Assembly: GCA_900545215.1 (NCBI GenBank)
Contig: UQXW01000043.1
Coordinates: 1-19,352, forward strand
DNA from: an uncultured Bacteroidota bacterium
GTDB taxonomy: Bacteria; Bacteroidota; Bacteroidia; Bacteroidales; P3
Direction of reading: 5' to 3'
Length of the DNA: 19,352 bases
Position 1 is the first letter of the stretch; each line of letters opens with the position of its first letter. The position numbers and the translations under genes were made by a program. Below the pieces are notes generated by a model. The model had not been told where the DNA came from. It made no database searches and saw only the letters and a program-made list of their open reading frames with translations. Of the stretch, positions 1-6,251 are shown piece by piece.

Positions 1-1
1 A

Positions 2-553
2 GCCAAGGCAAGGAAGTGCCGTCTGCCGTCTGCCGAAAGAAAGGATTCGCAAGGGATATGCTTCTTGGGTAAAATCAATTATAATGATTTCATACGTCGA
101 TACCTTGGAGAAAAGGAGGGAAAGATAGTCGAGTTGGAGACGGGCAGGATACTCGGAACGCATAAGGGCTTTTGGTTTCATACGATAGGTCAACGCAAGG
201 GTTTGGGGCTGTCGGGCGGTCCTTGGTTCGTGGTTAAGAAAGATATGGATGAGAATGTGCTTTATGTTTCCCAAGGCTACGACCCCGATACCCAGTACGG
301 AAAGACGATAAACCTCGGTGCGTTCGAGTATATCACCGAAGACATTTGGGGAGATTTCAAAGATGAGAAAGACATCTTGTTCAAAATCCGCCATACTCCC
401 GATTTCACACGAGGAAAGCTGAGGAAGATAAATGATATATACAGAATAGAGAGCGAGGAACGCATTCAAGGTATAGCGGCAGGACAATTCGGTGTCGTTT
501 ATTCTCCTGATGCCAAGTTGTGTTTGGGCAGTGGAGTGATAATAGAGGATTGA
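2..553 (+). CDS. mnmA: tRNA-specific 2-thiouridylase MnmA, C-terminal part (5' end outside window)
   Basis: MnmA makes the 2-thiouridine at position 34 of tRNAs for Lys, Glu and Gln in the cytoplasm, using ATP and relayed sulfur. The frame is open from the first bases, so the gene enters from the left and only about 183 C-terminal residues are seen. The motif KDSQGICFLG (bases about 41-70) holds the second catalytic cysteine, equivalent to E. coli Cys199. It is followed by RRYLGEKEGKIVE and HTIGQRKGLGLSGG, hallmarks of the MnmA central and C-terminal beta domains. An apparent TTG start at 65 is not real, because homology runs through it. The stop at 551-553 is 14 bp before the next gene, so co-transcription is likely. 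The ATP-binding PP-loop half is not visible. Confidence 0.95.
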   Translation, partial: AKARKCRLPSAERKDSQGICFLGKINYNDFIRRYLGEKEGKIVELETGRILGTHKGFWFHTIGQRKGLGLSGGPWFVVKKDMDENVLYVSQGYDPDTQYGKTINLGAFEYITEDIWGDFKDEKDILFKIRHTPDFTRGKLRKINDIYRIESEERIQGIAAGQFGVVYSPDAKLCLGSGVIIED

Positions 554-567
554 ACGGGAACGGAAGC

Positions 568-1683
568 ATGAAACGAAAGGTTGTTCATATAACAATAGTT
601 CATCGTCGTTACGATTCGCGGATTTTTCATAAAGAATGCCTGTCCTTATACGAGGCAGGTTATGATGTAAGCCTTATTGTGGCAGACGGTCTTGGCGATG
701 AAGAAAAATCAGGCATTAAGATAATCGACATAGGGCGGGCGGAGAGCAGTCGCTTGAAGCGAATGATCAAGACAAGTCGCAAAGCAGTCAAAGCGGCAGC
801 AAGACTTAAAGCCGATATTTACCATTTTCATGACCCGGATTTACTGATTGCGACACTTGAATTGAGAAAAGAGGCTTGTGTAATCTTCGATTCGCATGAG
901 GATTTCCCTGCTCTGATGTTGCAAAGGGATTATATTCCGGACATTGCACGCAGATTGCTTTTTCGATTTGCAAGTTTTACGGAAAGATATTCGGCAAAAC
1001 GTTTGTCTGCTGTTGTTTGTGCAACGGAGACAATACAGAGGAAGTTTCTTTCTTATGGCAATATCTTTACGGAAACGGTGAAAAATTATCCTGTATTTGC
1101 GGACAATGGAAACGATAAACCGCATTGCTTTCCGAAGAAGGCTGTGGCGTGTTACGTAGGAGGCTTGACCGAGGTCAGAGGTGTCAAAGAGATGGTGGAA
1201 GCCTGCGATAAGGCAGGAGTGAAACTCCTTTTGGCAGGGGAGTTCGATGATATGGATTTTTTCAATGGAGTGAAAGCCATGCCACAGTGGCAAAATGTTG
1301 AGTTTCTCGGCTATGTGCCTAATGCAGAAGTGAGGGAGAGGGTGTATGAACGCTCATCCGTAGGGTTGGTCTTGCTGCACGAAGCACCGAATCACACATA
1401 TTCCATTCCGATAAAGCAGTTGGAATACATGCAGGCAGGACTTCCCGTGATAGCAAGCAGGGAAGTGTTGTTTTGTAAGGAAGTAACAGAGAAAGAACAT
1501 TGCGGATTGGTAGTTAATCCTCTCGATATCGATGAGGTGGCGGAGGCAATAAGAAAGATAACAAATAATCCGGACTTGGCAAAGCAAATGTCGGCGAACG
1601 CCGTAAAGGCTTCTGCCGACAAATATAATTGGTCAAGCCAAGAGAAAGTGCTGCTTGGCTTTTACGAAAGGCTGCTTGCTTAG
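568..1683 (+). CDS. Glycosyltransferase family 4 (capsule/exopolysaccharide type)
   Basis: A 371-residue GT-B glycosyltransferase that probably transfers a sugar from a nucleotide-sugar donor during surface polysaccharide or glycolipid synthesis at the inner face of the inner membrane. The N-terminal Rossmann half starts VVHITIVHRRYDSRIF and contains HFHDPDLL (about residues 86-93) and FDSHEDFPAL (107-116), typical of GT4 enzymes. The C-terminal half has the donor-site segment PIKQLEYMQAGLPVIAS (281-297), with the GT4 glutamate at about 286, preceded by FLGYVPNAEVRERVY. I chose ATG 568 over ATG 520 because 520 lies inside mnmA and would add 16 unrelated residues; a purine-rich stretch precedes 568. 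No other polysaccharide genes are nearby, so acceptor and donor are unknown. Confidence 0.85.
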   Translation: MKRKVVHITIVHRRYDSRIFHKECLSLYEAGYDVSLIVADGLGDEEKSGIKIIDIGRAESSRLKRMIKTSRKAVKAAARLKADIYHFHDPDLLIATLELRKEACVIFDSHEDFPALMLQRDYIPDIARRLLFRFASFTERYSAKRLSAVVCATETIQRKFLSYGNIFTETVKNYPVFADNGNDKPHCFPKKAVACYVGGLTEVRGVKEMVEACDKAGVKLLLAGEFDDMDFFNGVKAMPQWQNVEFLGYVPNAEVRERVYERSSVGLVLLHEAPNHTYSIPIKQLEYMQAGLPVIASREVLFCKEVTEKEHCGLVVNPLDIDEVAEAIRKITNNPDLAKQMSANAVKASADKYNWSSQEKVLLGFYERLLA

Positions 1684-1801
1684 CCTTTCTTCCCTATTTT
1701 TTTTGATTTTCCTTGGGAAAGACTTTGAGGATAAGTCCTTTAAGCATATTCCTTTGCCAACATAAGGAATGACAAAGCAGGAATGGGGTTATGCGAACTT
1801 A

Positions 1802-1835
1802 TTTTCTGTAATCCCAAATCATGATTTGCAGAAAA
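1802..1835. repeat. Interrupted perfect palindrome upstream of a promoter
   Basis: A 14-bp perfect palindrome CAAATCATGATTTG (1815-1828) is flanked by a further inverted pair, TTTTCTG (1802-1808) and CAGAAAA (1829-1835), with six unpaired bases on the left side. It ends 11 bp before the -33 element of the promoter at 1847-1878. That spacing suits an operator for a dimeric regulator, though a regulator is not identified. It could also be the terminator of the upstream glycosyltransferase gene, but there is no T-run after it. Confidence 0.45.
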
Positions 1836-1846
1836 ATAATGATTTA

Positions 1847-1878
1847 TTTGGTGGTTCAAAATATTTTTCGTATGTTTG
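1847..1878 (+). promoter_or_regulatory. Bacteroidetes-type promoter (TTTG-N20-TATGTTTG)
   Basis: TTTG at 1847-1850, then 20 nt, then TATGTTTG at 1871-1878 matches the Bacteroidetes primary sigma consensus (-33 TTTG, -7 TAnnTTTG, 19-21 nt apart). Transcription should start near 1882-1886, exactly at the 5' arm of the structured RNA described next. It is about 270 nt upstream of the first lipoprotein gene, so it drives either that operon with a long leader or a separate small RNA. Confidence 0.6.
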
Positions 1879-1882
1879 CAGC

Positions 1883-2048
1883 GTGATTTCGTTCTTATCC
1901 ACCTCCAAGATTTGTCTTTACTTGGAAGTCCGCTCTTAAACGGACAAGAAACGAACAAAGGCATCTGCCACAAAGGCAATACGAAATCGCACGGAATTTG
2001 CACTCGCTTGCAATAGTGAATAACAATAAGGAAAGGAGGTGGCTTTTT
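1883..2048 (+). ncRNA. Putative structured RNA or long structured leader
   Basis: The predicted transcript start coincides with one arm of a 10-bp helix, 1883-1892 with 1981-1990 (one U-G pair). Inside lie three hairpins: CCAAG/CTTGG (1905-1909, 1921-1925), GTCCG/CGGAC (1928-1932, 1941-1945) and TGCC/GGCA (1966-1969, 1975-1978). A fourth follows, TTGCA/TGCAA (1998-2002, 2009-2013). CCACCTCC at 1899-1906 is perfectly complementary to GGAGGTGG at 2035-2042, which is followed by five T. That pairing crosses the 10-bp helix, so the two must be a pseudoknot or alternatives. No convincing protein is coded here. It may belong to a known Bacteroidales small RNA class, such as Bacteroidales-1 or a 6S-like RNA, but I cannot assign it. 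Confidence 0.45.
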
Positions 2049-2154
2049 ATCAGAGGAATATAATATCGATAAACAACTTCAAAGCAAGGAATGCTTTAAG
2101 TACTTGCATAAATCAGAGAATAAATAGTTTGAACAAATAAAAAATAGAAAGCAA

Positions 2155-2631
2155 ATGATTAAAAAGAGAATAATAATGTTGGCATCATCCGTATTAGCTT
2201 TATCGGTGATGGTGTCTTGTGAAGATTCCGAGAATAAAGATGTGGAAACTTCTGTTAAAGGTGTAACTCAGCTTAAGGTTGCTCCCGGTGGTGAAGGCTG
2301 GGGCTTGCATAGGCATTTTGAATGGAACAATGGAGATTGTTATTGTGCATACAAACAACCGTATGATTGCTTTGACGATATCGTAATCGTGGCAACGCCT
2401 ATAGATCCTAAGGAATTAAGCGGATTAAGAACCCAACCGTTGACGAGTTCCATCGTTTGGGATTTGGTAGTTCCTTATATCGAGAGAGACCAAAAGCTCT
2501 TTGAAAAACTCAAAACAGGGGATTATATGGTGCAATCTCTGCCAAGCAGAGATGCTTCAAGAGTGCTTTGCGGTGTTTCCAAGAAAGACGGCAAGGAGAT
2601 TGAGTACACATTTCAATTTGTTACCAAGTAA
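2155..2631 (+). CDS. Small secreted lipoprotein of unknown function
   Basis: A 158-residue protein with a lipoprotein signal peptide: KKR n-region, hydrophobic core, and lipid-acceptor Cys22 in MVSC. The residues after the Cys are EDSEN. Acidic residues there act as a lipoprotein export signal in several Bacteroidetes, so surface exposure is possible. The mature part has three closely spaced cysteines in GDCYCAYKQPYDCF and a further one near the C-terminus, which could form disulfides in the envelope. I do not recognise the family. It is the first gene after the promoter and structured leader at 1847-2048 and ends 8 bp before a strong hairpin. It is followed by two DUF4221-like lipoproteins and a thioredoxin-like lipoprotein, which hints at a common envelope role. 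Confidence 0.75.
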   Translation: MIKKRIIMLASSVLALSVMVSCEDSENKDVETSVKGVTQLKVAPGGEGWGLHRHFEWNNGDCYCAYKQPYDCFDDIVIVATPIDPKELSGLRTQPLTSSIVWDLVVPYIERDQKLFEKLKTGDYMVQSLPSRDASRVLCGVSKKDGKEIEYTFQFVTK

Positions 2632-2639
2632 CATTTATC

Positions 2640-2663
2640 GGGAGAGGGTAACCTCTCCCTTTA
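2640..2663 (+). terminator. Hairpin with GTAA tetraloop and T-rich tail
   Basis: GGGAGAGG (2640-2647), loop GTAA, and CCTCTCCC (2652-2659) form a perfect 8-bp stem with a GNRA-class tetraloop, followed by TTTAT. It lies between the first lipoprotein stop and the next start, so it may end or attenuate transcription from the 1847-1878 promoter and separate expression of the first gene from the downstream pair. The T-tail is short, so it could equally be an mRNA-stabilising hairpin. Confidence 0.65.
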
Positions 2664-2684
2664 TACGTTTTACACATTACAAAT

Positions 2685-2798
2685 ATGGTGAGATTATTAC
2701 TTGGTGTGATATTATCAGTGCTTACTATCTGTTTTTGTGCTTGTAACGGAGATATAGTGAAAGAACCGGAAAGTTTTCTGAAACAAAAGGATGCTTTG
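2685..2798 (+). repeat. Direct repeat, 5' block of the lipoprotein pair (copy A)
   Basis: 114 bp encoding the signal peptide and the first 18 mature residues. It matches 3762-3875 with 3 substitutions and no gaps. Similarity stops abruptly at the codon after the shared KQKDAL. Confidence 0.95.
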
Positions 2799-3746
2799 CC
2801 GTGGTTTTCAAGGAACAATATTTGTGATATTGAAGGAAGAGAGTATGTAATATTTTATGCAGATAGTATATTTTGTACTCTCGATATGGAAACAAATAGA
2901 ATTGATACTATCTTTACAGGTGCGTCAAAGGAAATATGTGAGTTTTGTTATGATTCAGATAAGGGGATAATATTAGCTATGTTGGATAATCATAATCATG
3001 ATATTTGGGACTCGCGAACCTGTACAAAGACACCATGTCCCATTACAACGCATCATGGAGAATTAATTAAATGGTTTGGATTTGGAGTATCTGACCCATT
3101 TTTCACTTATGGAAATGTGCTCTATACAGGTGTTCTTTTATCTTTCGATTCCGATGCGGATTTTGCAGATTTCAGGGCAAAATCGGATTTGATTGCAGCA
3201 TGGGATATAAGCAACCCTGATAGCGTAAGGTGTGTAAAGATATTCGGAAAGCGACCGTCCGATCAGCCGAAAGATATGTTTATTGATGATTGTTATCAGA
3301 CTGCATTCAATGTCGAGGATTCCATAATCGTTGCGGGTACGGAATTATCGCAGAATGTAGTTGAGATGACGATGAGTGGCAAGACGTTAAGAGAGAAAAA
3401 ACTCAGTTCGAAGTTCTATGTCAAACCGCAGAAGAGAGACTTCTCACAGAATCATTCTGCAACGGAGAAGATACAATATTGGGAGGATAACATGCTCTTT
3501 CGAGGCATGTTCTACGATAAGTACAGGAAACAATACTATCGCATATTGCAACTATCGAAGCAAGAAGATAAGAGTTCGTTCATAAAGAAGAAACAAGATT
3601 GGGTTCTTATCATTGCAGACTCAAAGCTAAACAAGAAGTACGAAGTTAAGTTTGATGGAAATAAATACAAGTGTGCAATTCGAGTAGGGAAACAAGGAGT
3701 GTATGTACTCAAAGATAAGACAATGGATTTGTTTGTTTTCGATTAA
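2685..3746 (+). CDS. DUF4221-like lipoprotein, copy A
   Basis: A 353-residue lipoprotein whose signal peptide ends at Cys20 (FCAC). The rest reads like short beta-propeller blades: ICDIEGREYVIFYADS, ILAMLDNHNHDIWDS, and near the end YDKYRKQYYRI followed by WVLIIADSKLNKKYEV. The last two resemble the conserved C-terminal part of Bacteroidetes DUF4221/6-bladed propeller lipoproteins. That family has no established biochemical activity; the assignment is from remembered motifs. The gene is a tandem paralogue of the next one: the first 114 bp and a C-terminal 412-bp block are almost or completely identical, while residues about 40-171 are divergent and visibly AT-rich. It starts 53 bp after the previous stop, behind a hairpin. 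ATG 2685 is chosen because it gives the signal peptide and matches the start of copy B. Confidence 0.75.
   Translation: MVRLLLGVILSVLTICFCACNGDIVKEPESFLKQKDALPWFSRNNICDIEGREYVIFYADSIFCTLDMETNRIDTIFTGASKEICEFCYDSDKGIILAMLDNHNHDIWDSRTCTKTPCPITTHHGELIKWFGFGVSDPFFTYGNVLYTGVLLSFDSDADFADFRAKSDLIAAWDISNPDSVRCVKIFGKRPSDQPKDMFIDDCYQTAFNVEDSIIVAGTELSQNVVEMTMSGKTLREKKLSSKFYVKPQKRDFSQNHSATEKIQYWEDNMLFRGMFYDKYRKQYYRILQLSKQEDKSSFIKKKQDWVLIIADSKLNKKYEVKFDGNKYKCAIRVGKQGVYVLKDKTMDLFVFD
3200..3611 (+). repeat. 412-bp perfectly identical block (copy A; copy B at 4292-4703)
   Basis: Read base by base, 3200-3611 and 4292-4703 (offset 1092) are identical across 412 bp, with scattered differences beginning immediately outside (3612 a versus 4704 g, 3199 c versus 4291 t). 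The block encodes the C-terminal half from the WDISNPDSVRC region to WVLI. The upstream part of the two genes is far more divergent. Confidence 0.97.
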
Positions 3747-3761
3747 AATAGGTAAGGAGAT

Positions 3762-4838
3762 ATGGTGAGATTATTACTTGGTGTAATATTATCAGTGCTT
3801 ACTATTTGTTTTTGTGCTTGTAACGGAGATATAGTGAAAGAACCGGAAACTTTTCTGAAACAAAAGGATGCTTTGTCATGGGGCAATATAAAAGATGCTA
3901 ACATTTATGATGTAGACGGGAAAGAATATATACTGTTTGTTACAGATAGAAGAAATACAATATGTTCTCTTGATATTGAAGCAAATAAAATAGATACCAT
4001 TATTACAATGCCACAAACGATAAATGACTTATGTTATGATTTAGATAGTAAAATAATATGGGCAACAGTAGGTAGTCATAGAACAGTTTGGAATTCGAAA
4101 ACACATACAACAATACCTTGTCCTATCACAAAACATTATGGAGAATCTATTACATGGGCAGGCGTTAGAGCGTATCATCCGTTTTTCTCAAGTGGCAATA
4201 TGCTTTATACAGGGATTATTCCAACGGAAGCATTGACTGATTTCAAGTATGATTATGCCGGATTTAGAAAAAAAATAAATCTGATTGCAGTATGGGATAT
4301 AAGCAACCCTGATAGCGTAAGGTGTGTAAAGATATTCGGAAAGCGACCGTCCGATCAGCCGAAAGATATGTTTATTGATGATTGTTATCAGACTGCATTC
4401 AATGTCGAGGATTCCATAATCGTTGCGGGTACGGAATTATCGCAGAATGTAGTTGAGATGACGATGAGTGGCAAGACGTTAAGAGAGAAAAAACTCAGTT
4501 CGAAGTTCTATGTCAAACCGCAGAAGAGAGACTTCTCACAGAATCATTCTGCAACGGAGAAGATACAATATTGGGAGGATAACATGCTCTTTCGAGGCAT
4601 GTTCTACGATAAGTACAGGAAACAATACTATCGCATATTGCAACTATCGAAGCAAGAAGATAAGAGTTCGTTCATAAAGAAGAAACAAGATTGGGTTCTT
4701 ATCGTTGCAGACTCAAAGCTAAACAAAAAGTACGAAGTTAAGTTCGATGGGAACAAATACAGATGGGCAATTTTGATAGGGAAACAAGGAGTGTATATAC
4801 TCAAAGATAAGACAATGGATTTGTTTGTTTTCGATTAG
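3762..4838 (+). CDS. DUF4221-like lipoprotein, copy B
   Basis: A 358-residue paralogue of copy A, 15 bp downstream in the same orientation, with AAGGAG just before the ATG. Signal peptide and lipid Cys20 are the same. The middle (about residues 40-176) keeps only landmarks such as CPIT, HYGE, HPFF and LYTG. The last 180 residues are nearly identical to copy A, including YDKYRKQYYRI. Known of the family: envelope lipoproteins with propeller-like repeats, function unproven. Inferred: the variable middle third is the part that differs in ligand or exposure, and the constant part binds a shared partner. No terminator is evident after it apart from a T-rich stretch, and the thioredoxin-like gene follows after about 100 bp. 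Confidence 0.75.
   Translation: MVRLLLGVILSVLTICFCACNGDIVKEPETFLKQKDALSWGNIKDANIYDVDGKEYILFVTDRRNTICSLDIEANKIDTIITMPQTINDLCYDLDSKIIWATVGSHRTVWNSKTHTTIPCPITKHYGESITWAGVRAYHPFFSSGNMLYTGIIPTEALTDFKYDYAGFRKKINLIAVWDISNPDSVRCVKIFGKRPSDQPKDMFIDDCYQTAFNVEDSIIVAGTELSQNVVEMTMSGKTLREKKLSSKFYVKPQKRDFSQNHSATEKIQYWEDNMLFRGMFYDKYRKQYYRILQLSKQEDKSSFIKKKQDWVLIVADSKLNKKYEVKFDGNKYRWAILIGKQGVYILKDKTMDLFVFD
4292..4703 (+). repeat. 412-bp perfectly identical block (copy B)
   Basis: Partner of 3200-3611, with no differences seen across the block. See copy A for the boundaries and the first mismatches on each side. Confidence 0.97.
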
Positions 4839-4935
4839 TATGGTTTGTTTTTATGGGCTTTTTTTTCAAGAATAACAAGTTTTAGTTTTGCAGGAGAGGT
4901 TCGAATATATGATTTTAATTGATAAGGGGTATCTT

Positions 4936-5412
4936 ATGTGCAGAAAAACGAGATTATGGATTTATGTGTGTGCAATAGGCATGCTGTTGACTTCGAATGC
5001 TTGTTCCAAAAAGCAAGTTAGCGACAAAGATGTATTCCTTTGGTATATCGAACAGATTGATTACAAACTTCCAAAAGGAGAGCATAGTGTTATTATCGTG
5101 CCGACGGCTTCTTGTATCGGTTGCAGGAAGGCTGCCGTCAACTATGGTGCTTTGCATAAGGGTAAGGTTACGGTGATTGTATCAGGAAGCATTGCTTCCG
5201 AATTTGAAGGCTATCCGATGATTGTGGACAGCAACTTTCTCTGCAACGACCTTAATTGGTTGCATTCAAATATTATAGAAGTGTTTTTGAAGAATGGAGA
5301 GGTCAAAGGGGTAAAGAGTTACGATGCAATGGAGAGCATAAAAAGATTTTCGGGAGTCGATGTCCCATCGATAGAGAATTGCACAGACAAAAACTGCCGG
5401 ATAACCGAATGA
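4936..5412 (+). CDS. Thioredoxin-like lipoprotein with CxxC motif
   Basis: A 158-residue lipoprotein: basic n-region MCRKTR, hydrophobic segment, and lipid Cys23 (SNAC) followed by SKK, which favours periplasmic rather than surface location. The segment HSVIIVPTASCIGCRKAAV has a beta strand followed by CIGC (Cys60/Cys63) and a helix, as in thioredoxin-fold proteins, so a thiol-disulfide or thiol-sensing role is inferred. Length is short for a complete TlpA-type domain, and the cis-proline region is not obvious. Start choice: ATG 4936 gives a clean signal peptide behind AAGGGG; ATG 4909, with a better-spaced GGAGAGG, adds nine residues and is possible. It sits downstream of lipoproteins containing clustered cysteines. 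The stop lies in the loop of a terminator hairpin. Confidence 0.65.
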   Translation: MCRKTRLWIYVCAIGMLLTSNACSKKQVSDKDVFLWYIEQIDYKLPKGEHSVIIVPTASCIGCRKAAVNYGALHKGKVTVIVSGSIASEFEGYPMIVDSNFLCNDLNWLHSNIIEVFLKNGEVKGVKSYDAMESIKRFSGVDVPSIENCTDKNCRITE

Positions 5413-5431
5413 AAGTGTTATCCGACAGTTT
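5391..5431. terminator. Convergent terminator hairpin
   Basis: CGGATAAC (5398-5405) pairs with GTTATCCG (5417-5424). One mismatch then separates a further 6 bp (5391-5396 with 5426-5431). The loop contains the TGA of the thioredoxin-like gene. Read on the minus strand the stem is followed by a T-run, so it is a good intrinsic terminator for the ompH operon, whose stop is 57 bp upstream in that direction. On the plus strand the T-run is poor. Confidence 0.7.
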
Positions 5432-5487
5432 GAAACCGTTTTGCCTGACAGACAATTTCTATCTCGACTTATTGAAAACCGATATGT

Positions 5488-6129
5488 TTAATCTTTCTTC
5501 TTGTACTCTTTGTATTCTTCGTTAAGTCCTTTGATTATAACATCTGTCAAGTCCATTCCCTTATCGATGTAGAGAACAGGAGAGCCGATGTAAGACTTCG
5601 CAAGAATGATGTCGAAGTTTTGGTGCTTTTTGTTGTAGTCTTTGATGAAAGCATAGACTGCATCAAGCAACTTCTTGTTATCCGAAGCCTGCCTTTCCTG
5701 TAATTGTGCCATCAACTTCGGTTGCAGTTGTTGCAACTCGTTGCCTCTTTGTTGCAATTCCTTTTCCGTTTGTTTCTGTTGGGTAAGCGTAAGGCTCGCT
5801 CCGTTCTTCATGTAATTCGCATAGTCGTTTTCAAACTTCTTTTGCTTTGCCGCAAACTCGTTTTCGACTTTTTTCTGATAGGCTTTCAAGCTTTCTTCCA
5901 TATCTTTCGCCATGTCATATTTGGCAAGCACGCTGTCCGTATCCACGTATGCCACTTTCAAACCGCCTGAAGTCAGCGTTTTGTTGCCTTTCACTGTTTT
6001 CTCGGCTTCTTTTATGTCCTCTTTTTCTGCACTTCTGCCATTAAACAGCATAATGAATAATACTATCGAACAACATATCGAAAGGCAACAGCCGATCCAT
6101 AAAGCCACATTGGAATTCTTTTTATCCAT
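5488..6129 (-). CDS. OmpH/Skp-family envelope chaperone-like protein, membrane-anchored
   Basis: A 213-residue protein with the OmpH/Skp layout: LKVAYVDTDSVLAKYDMAKDM at the start of the mature domain, a long charged coiled coil rich in Gln/Lys/Glu, then a beta segment FDIILAKSYIGSPVLYIDKG and the final helix. Skp proteins hold unfolded outer-membrane proteins in the periplasm. The N-terminus MDKKNSNVALWIGCCLSICC is a hydrophobic segment of about 25 residues without a clear cleavage site, so it may remain an inner-membrane anchor rather than be released. The frame is open 42 codons further upstream, but that extension (rich in Lys/Gln) is unlike a signal; ATG at 6129 is preferred. It follows the T9SS plug gene by 122 bp and is closed by the hairpin at 5391-5431. 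Confidence 0.75.
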   Translation of the reverse strand: MDKKNSNVALWIGCCLSICCSIVLFIMLFNGRSAEKEDIKEAEKTVKGNKTLTSGGLKVAYVDTDSVLAKYDMAKDMEESLKAYQKKVENEFAAKQKKFENDYANYMKNGASLTLTQQKQTEKELQQRGNELQQLQPKLMAQLQERQASDNKKLLDAVYAFIKDYNKKHQNFDIILAKSYIGSPVLYIDKGMDLTDVIIKGLNEEYKEYKKKD

Positions 6130-6251
6130 TTTCTTTTTCTGTTTTTTACTCTGCAAAGATAGCCCATTTTCCCGTTTTGTCAAACCATTGTTATGCAATT
6201 TTGCATTACAAGACTTCGGAACGAATGTATCGGAGCCGTCTTTGCGGAAAA

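Noticed and set aside
520..567. Upstream ATG start for the glycosyltransferase
   Set aside because: It would place 16 residues inside the mnmA coding region with no family similarity; ATG 568 begins right at the conserved N-terminal strand.
1740..2003. 87-residue open frame on the minus strand
   Set aside because: It overlaps the promoter and structured RNA on the plus strand, has no ribosome-binding site or recognisable domain, and is best explained as antisense of the structured element.
4840..4887. Terminator after lipoprotein copy B
   Set aside because: There is a run of T after ATGGGC but no complementary stem upstream, so I cannot support a terminator.
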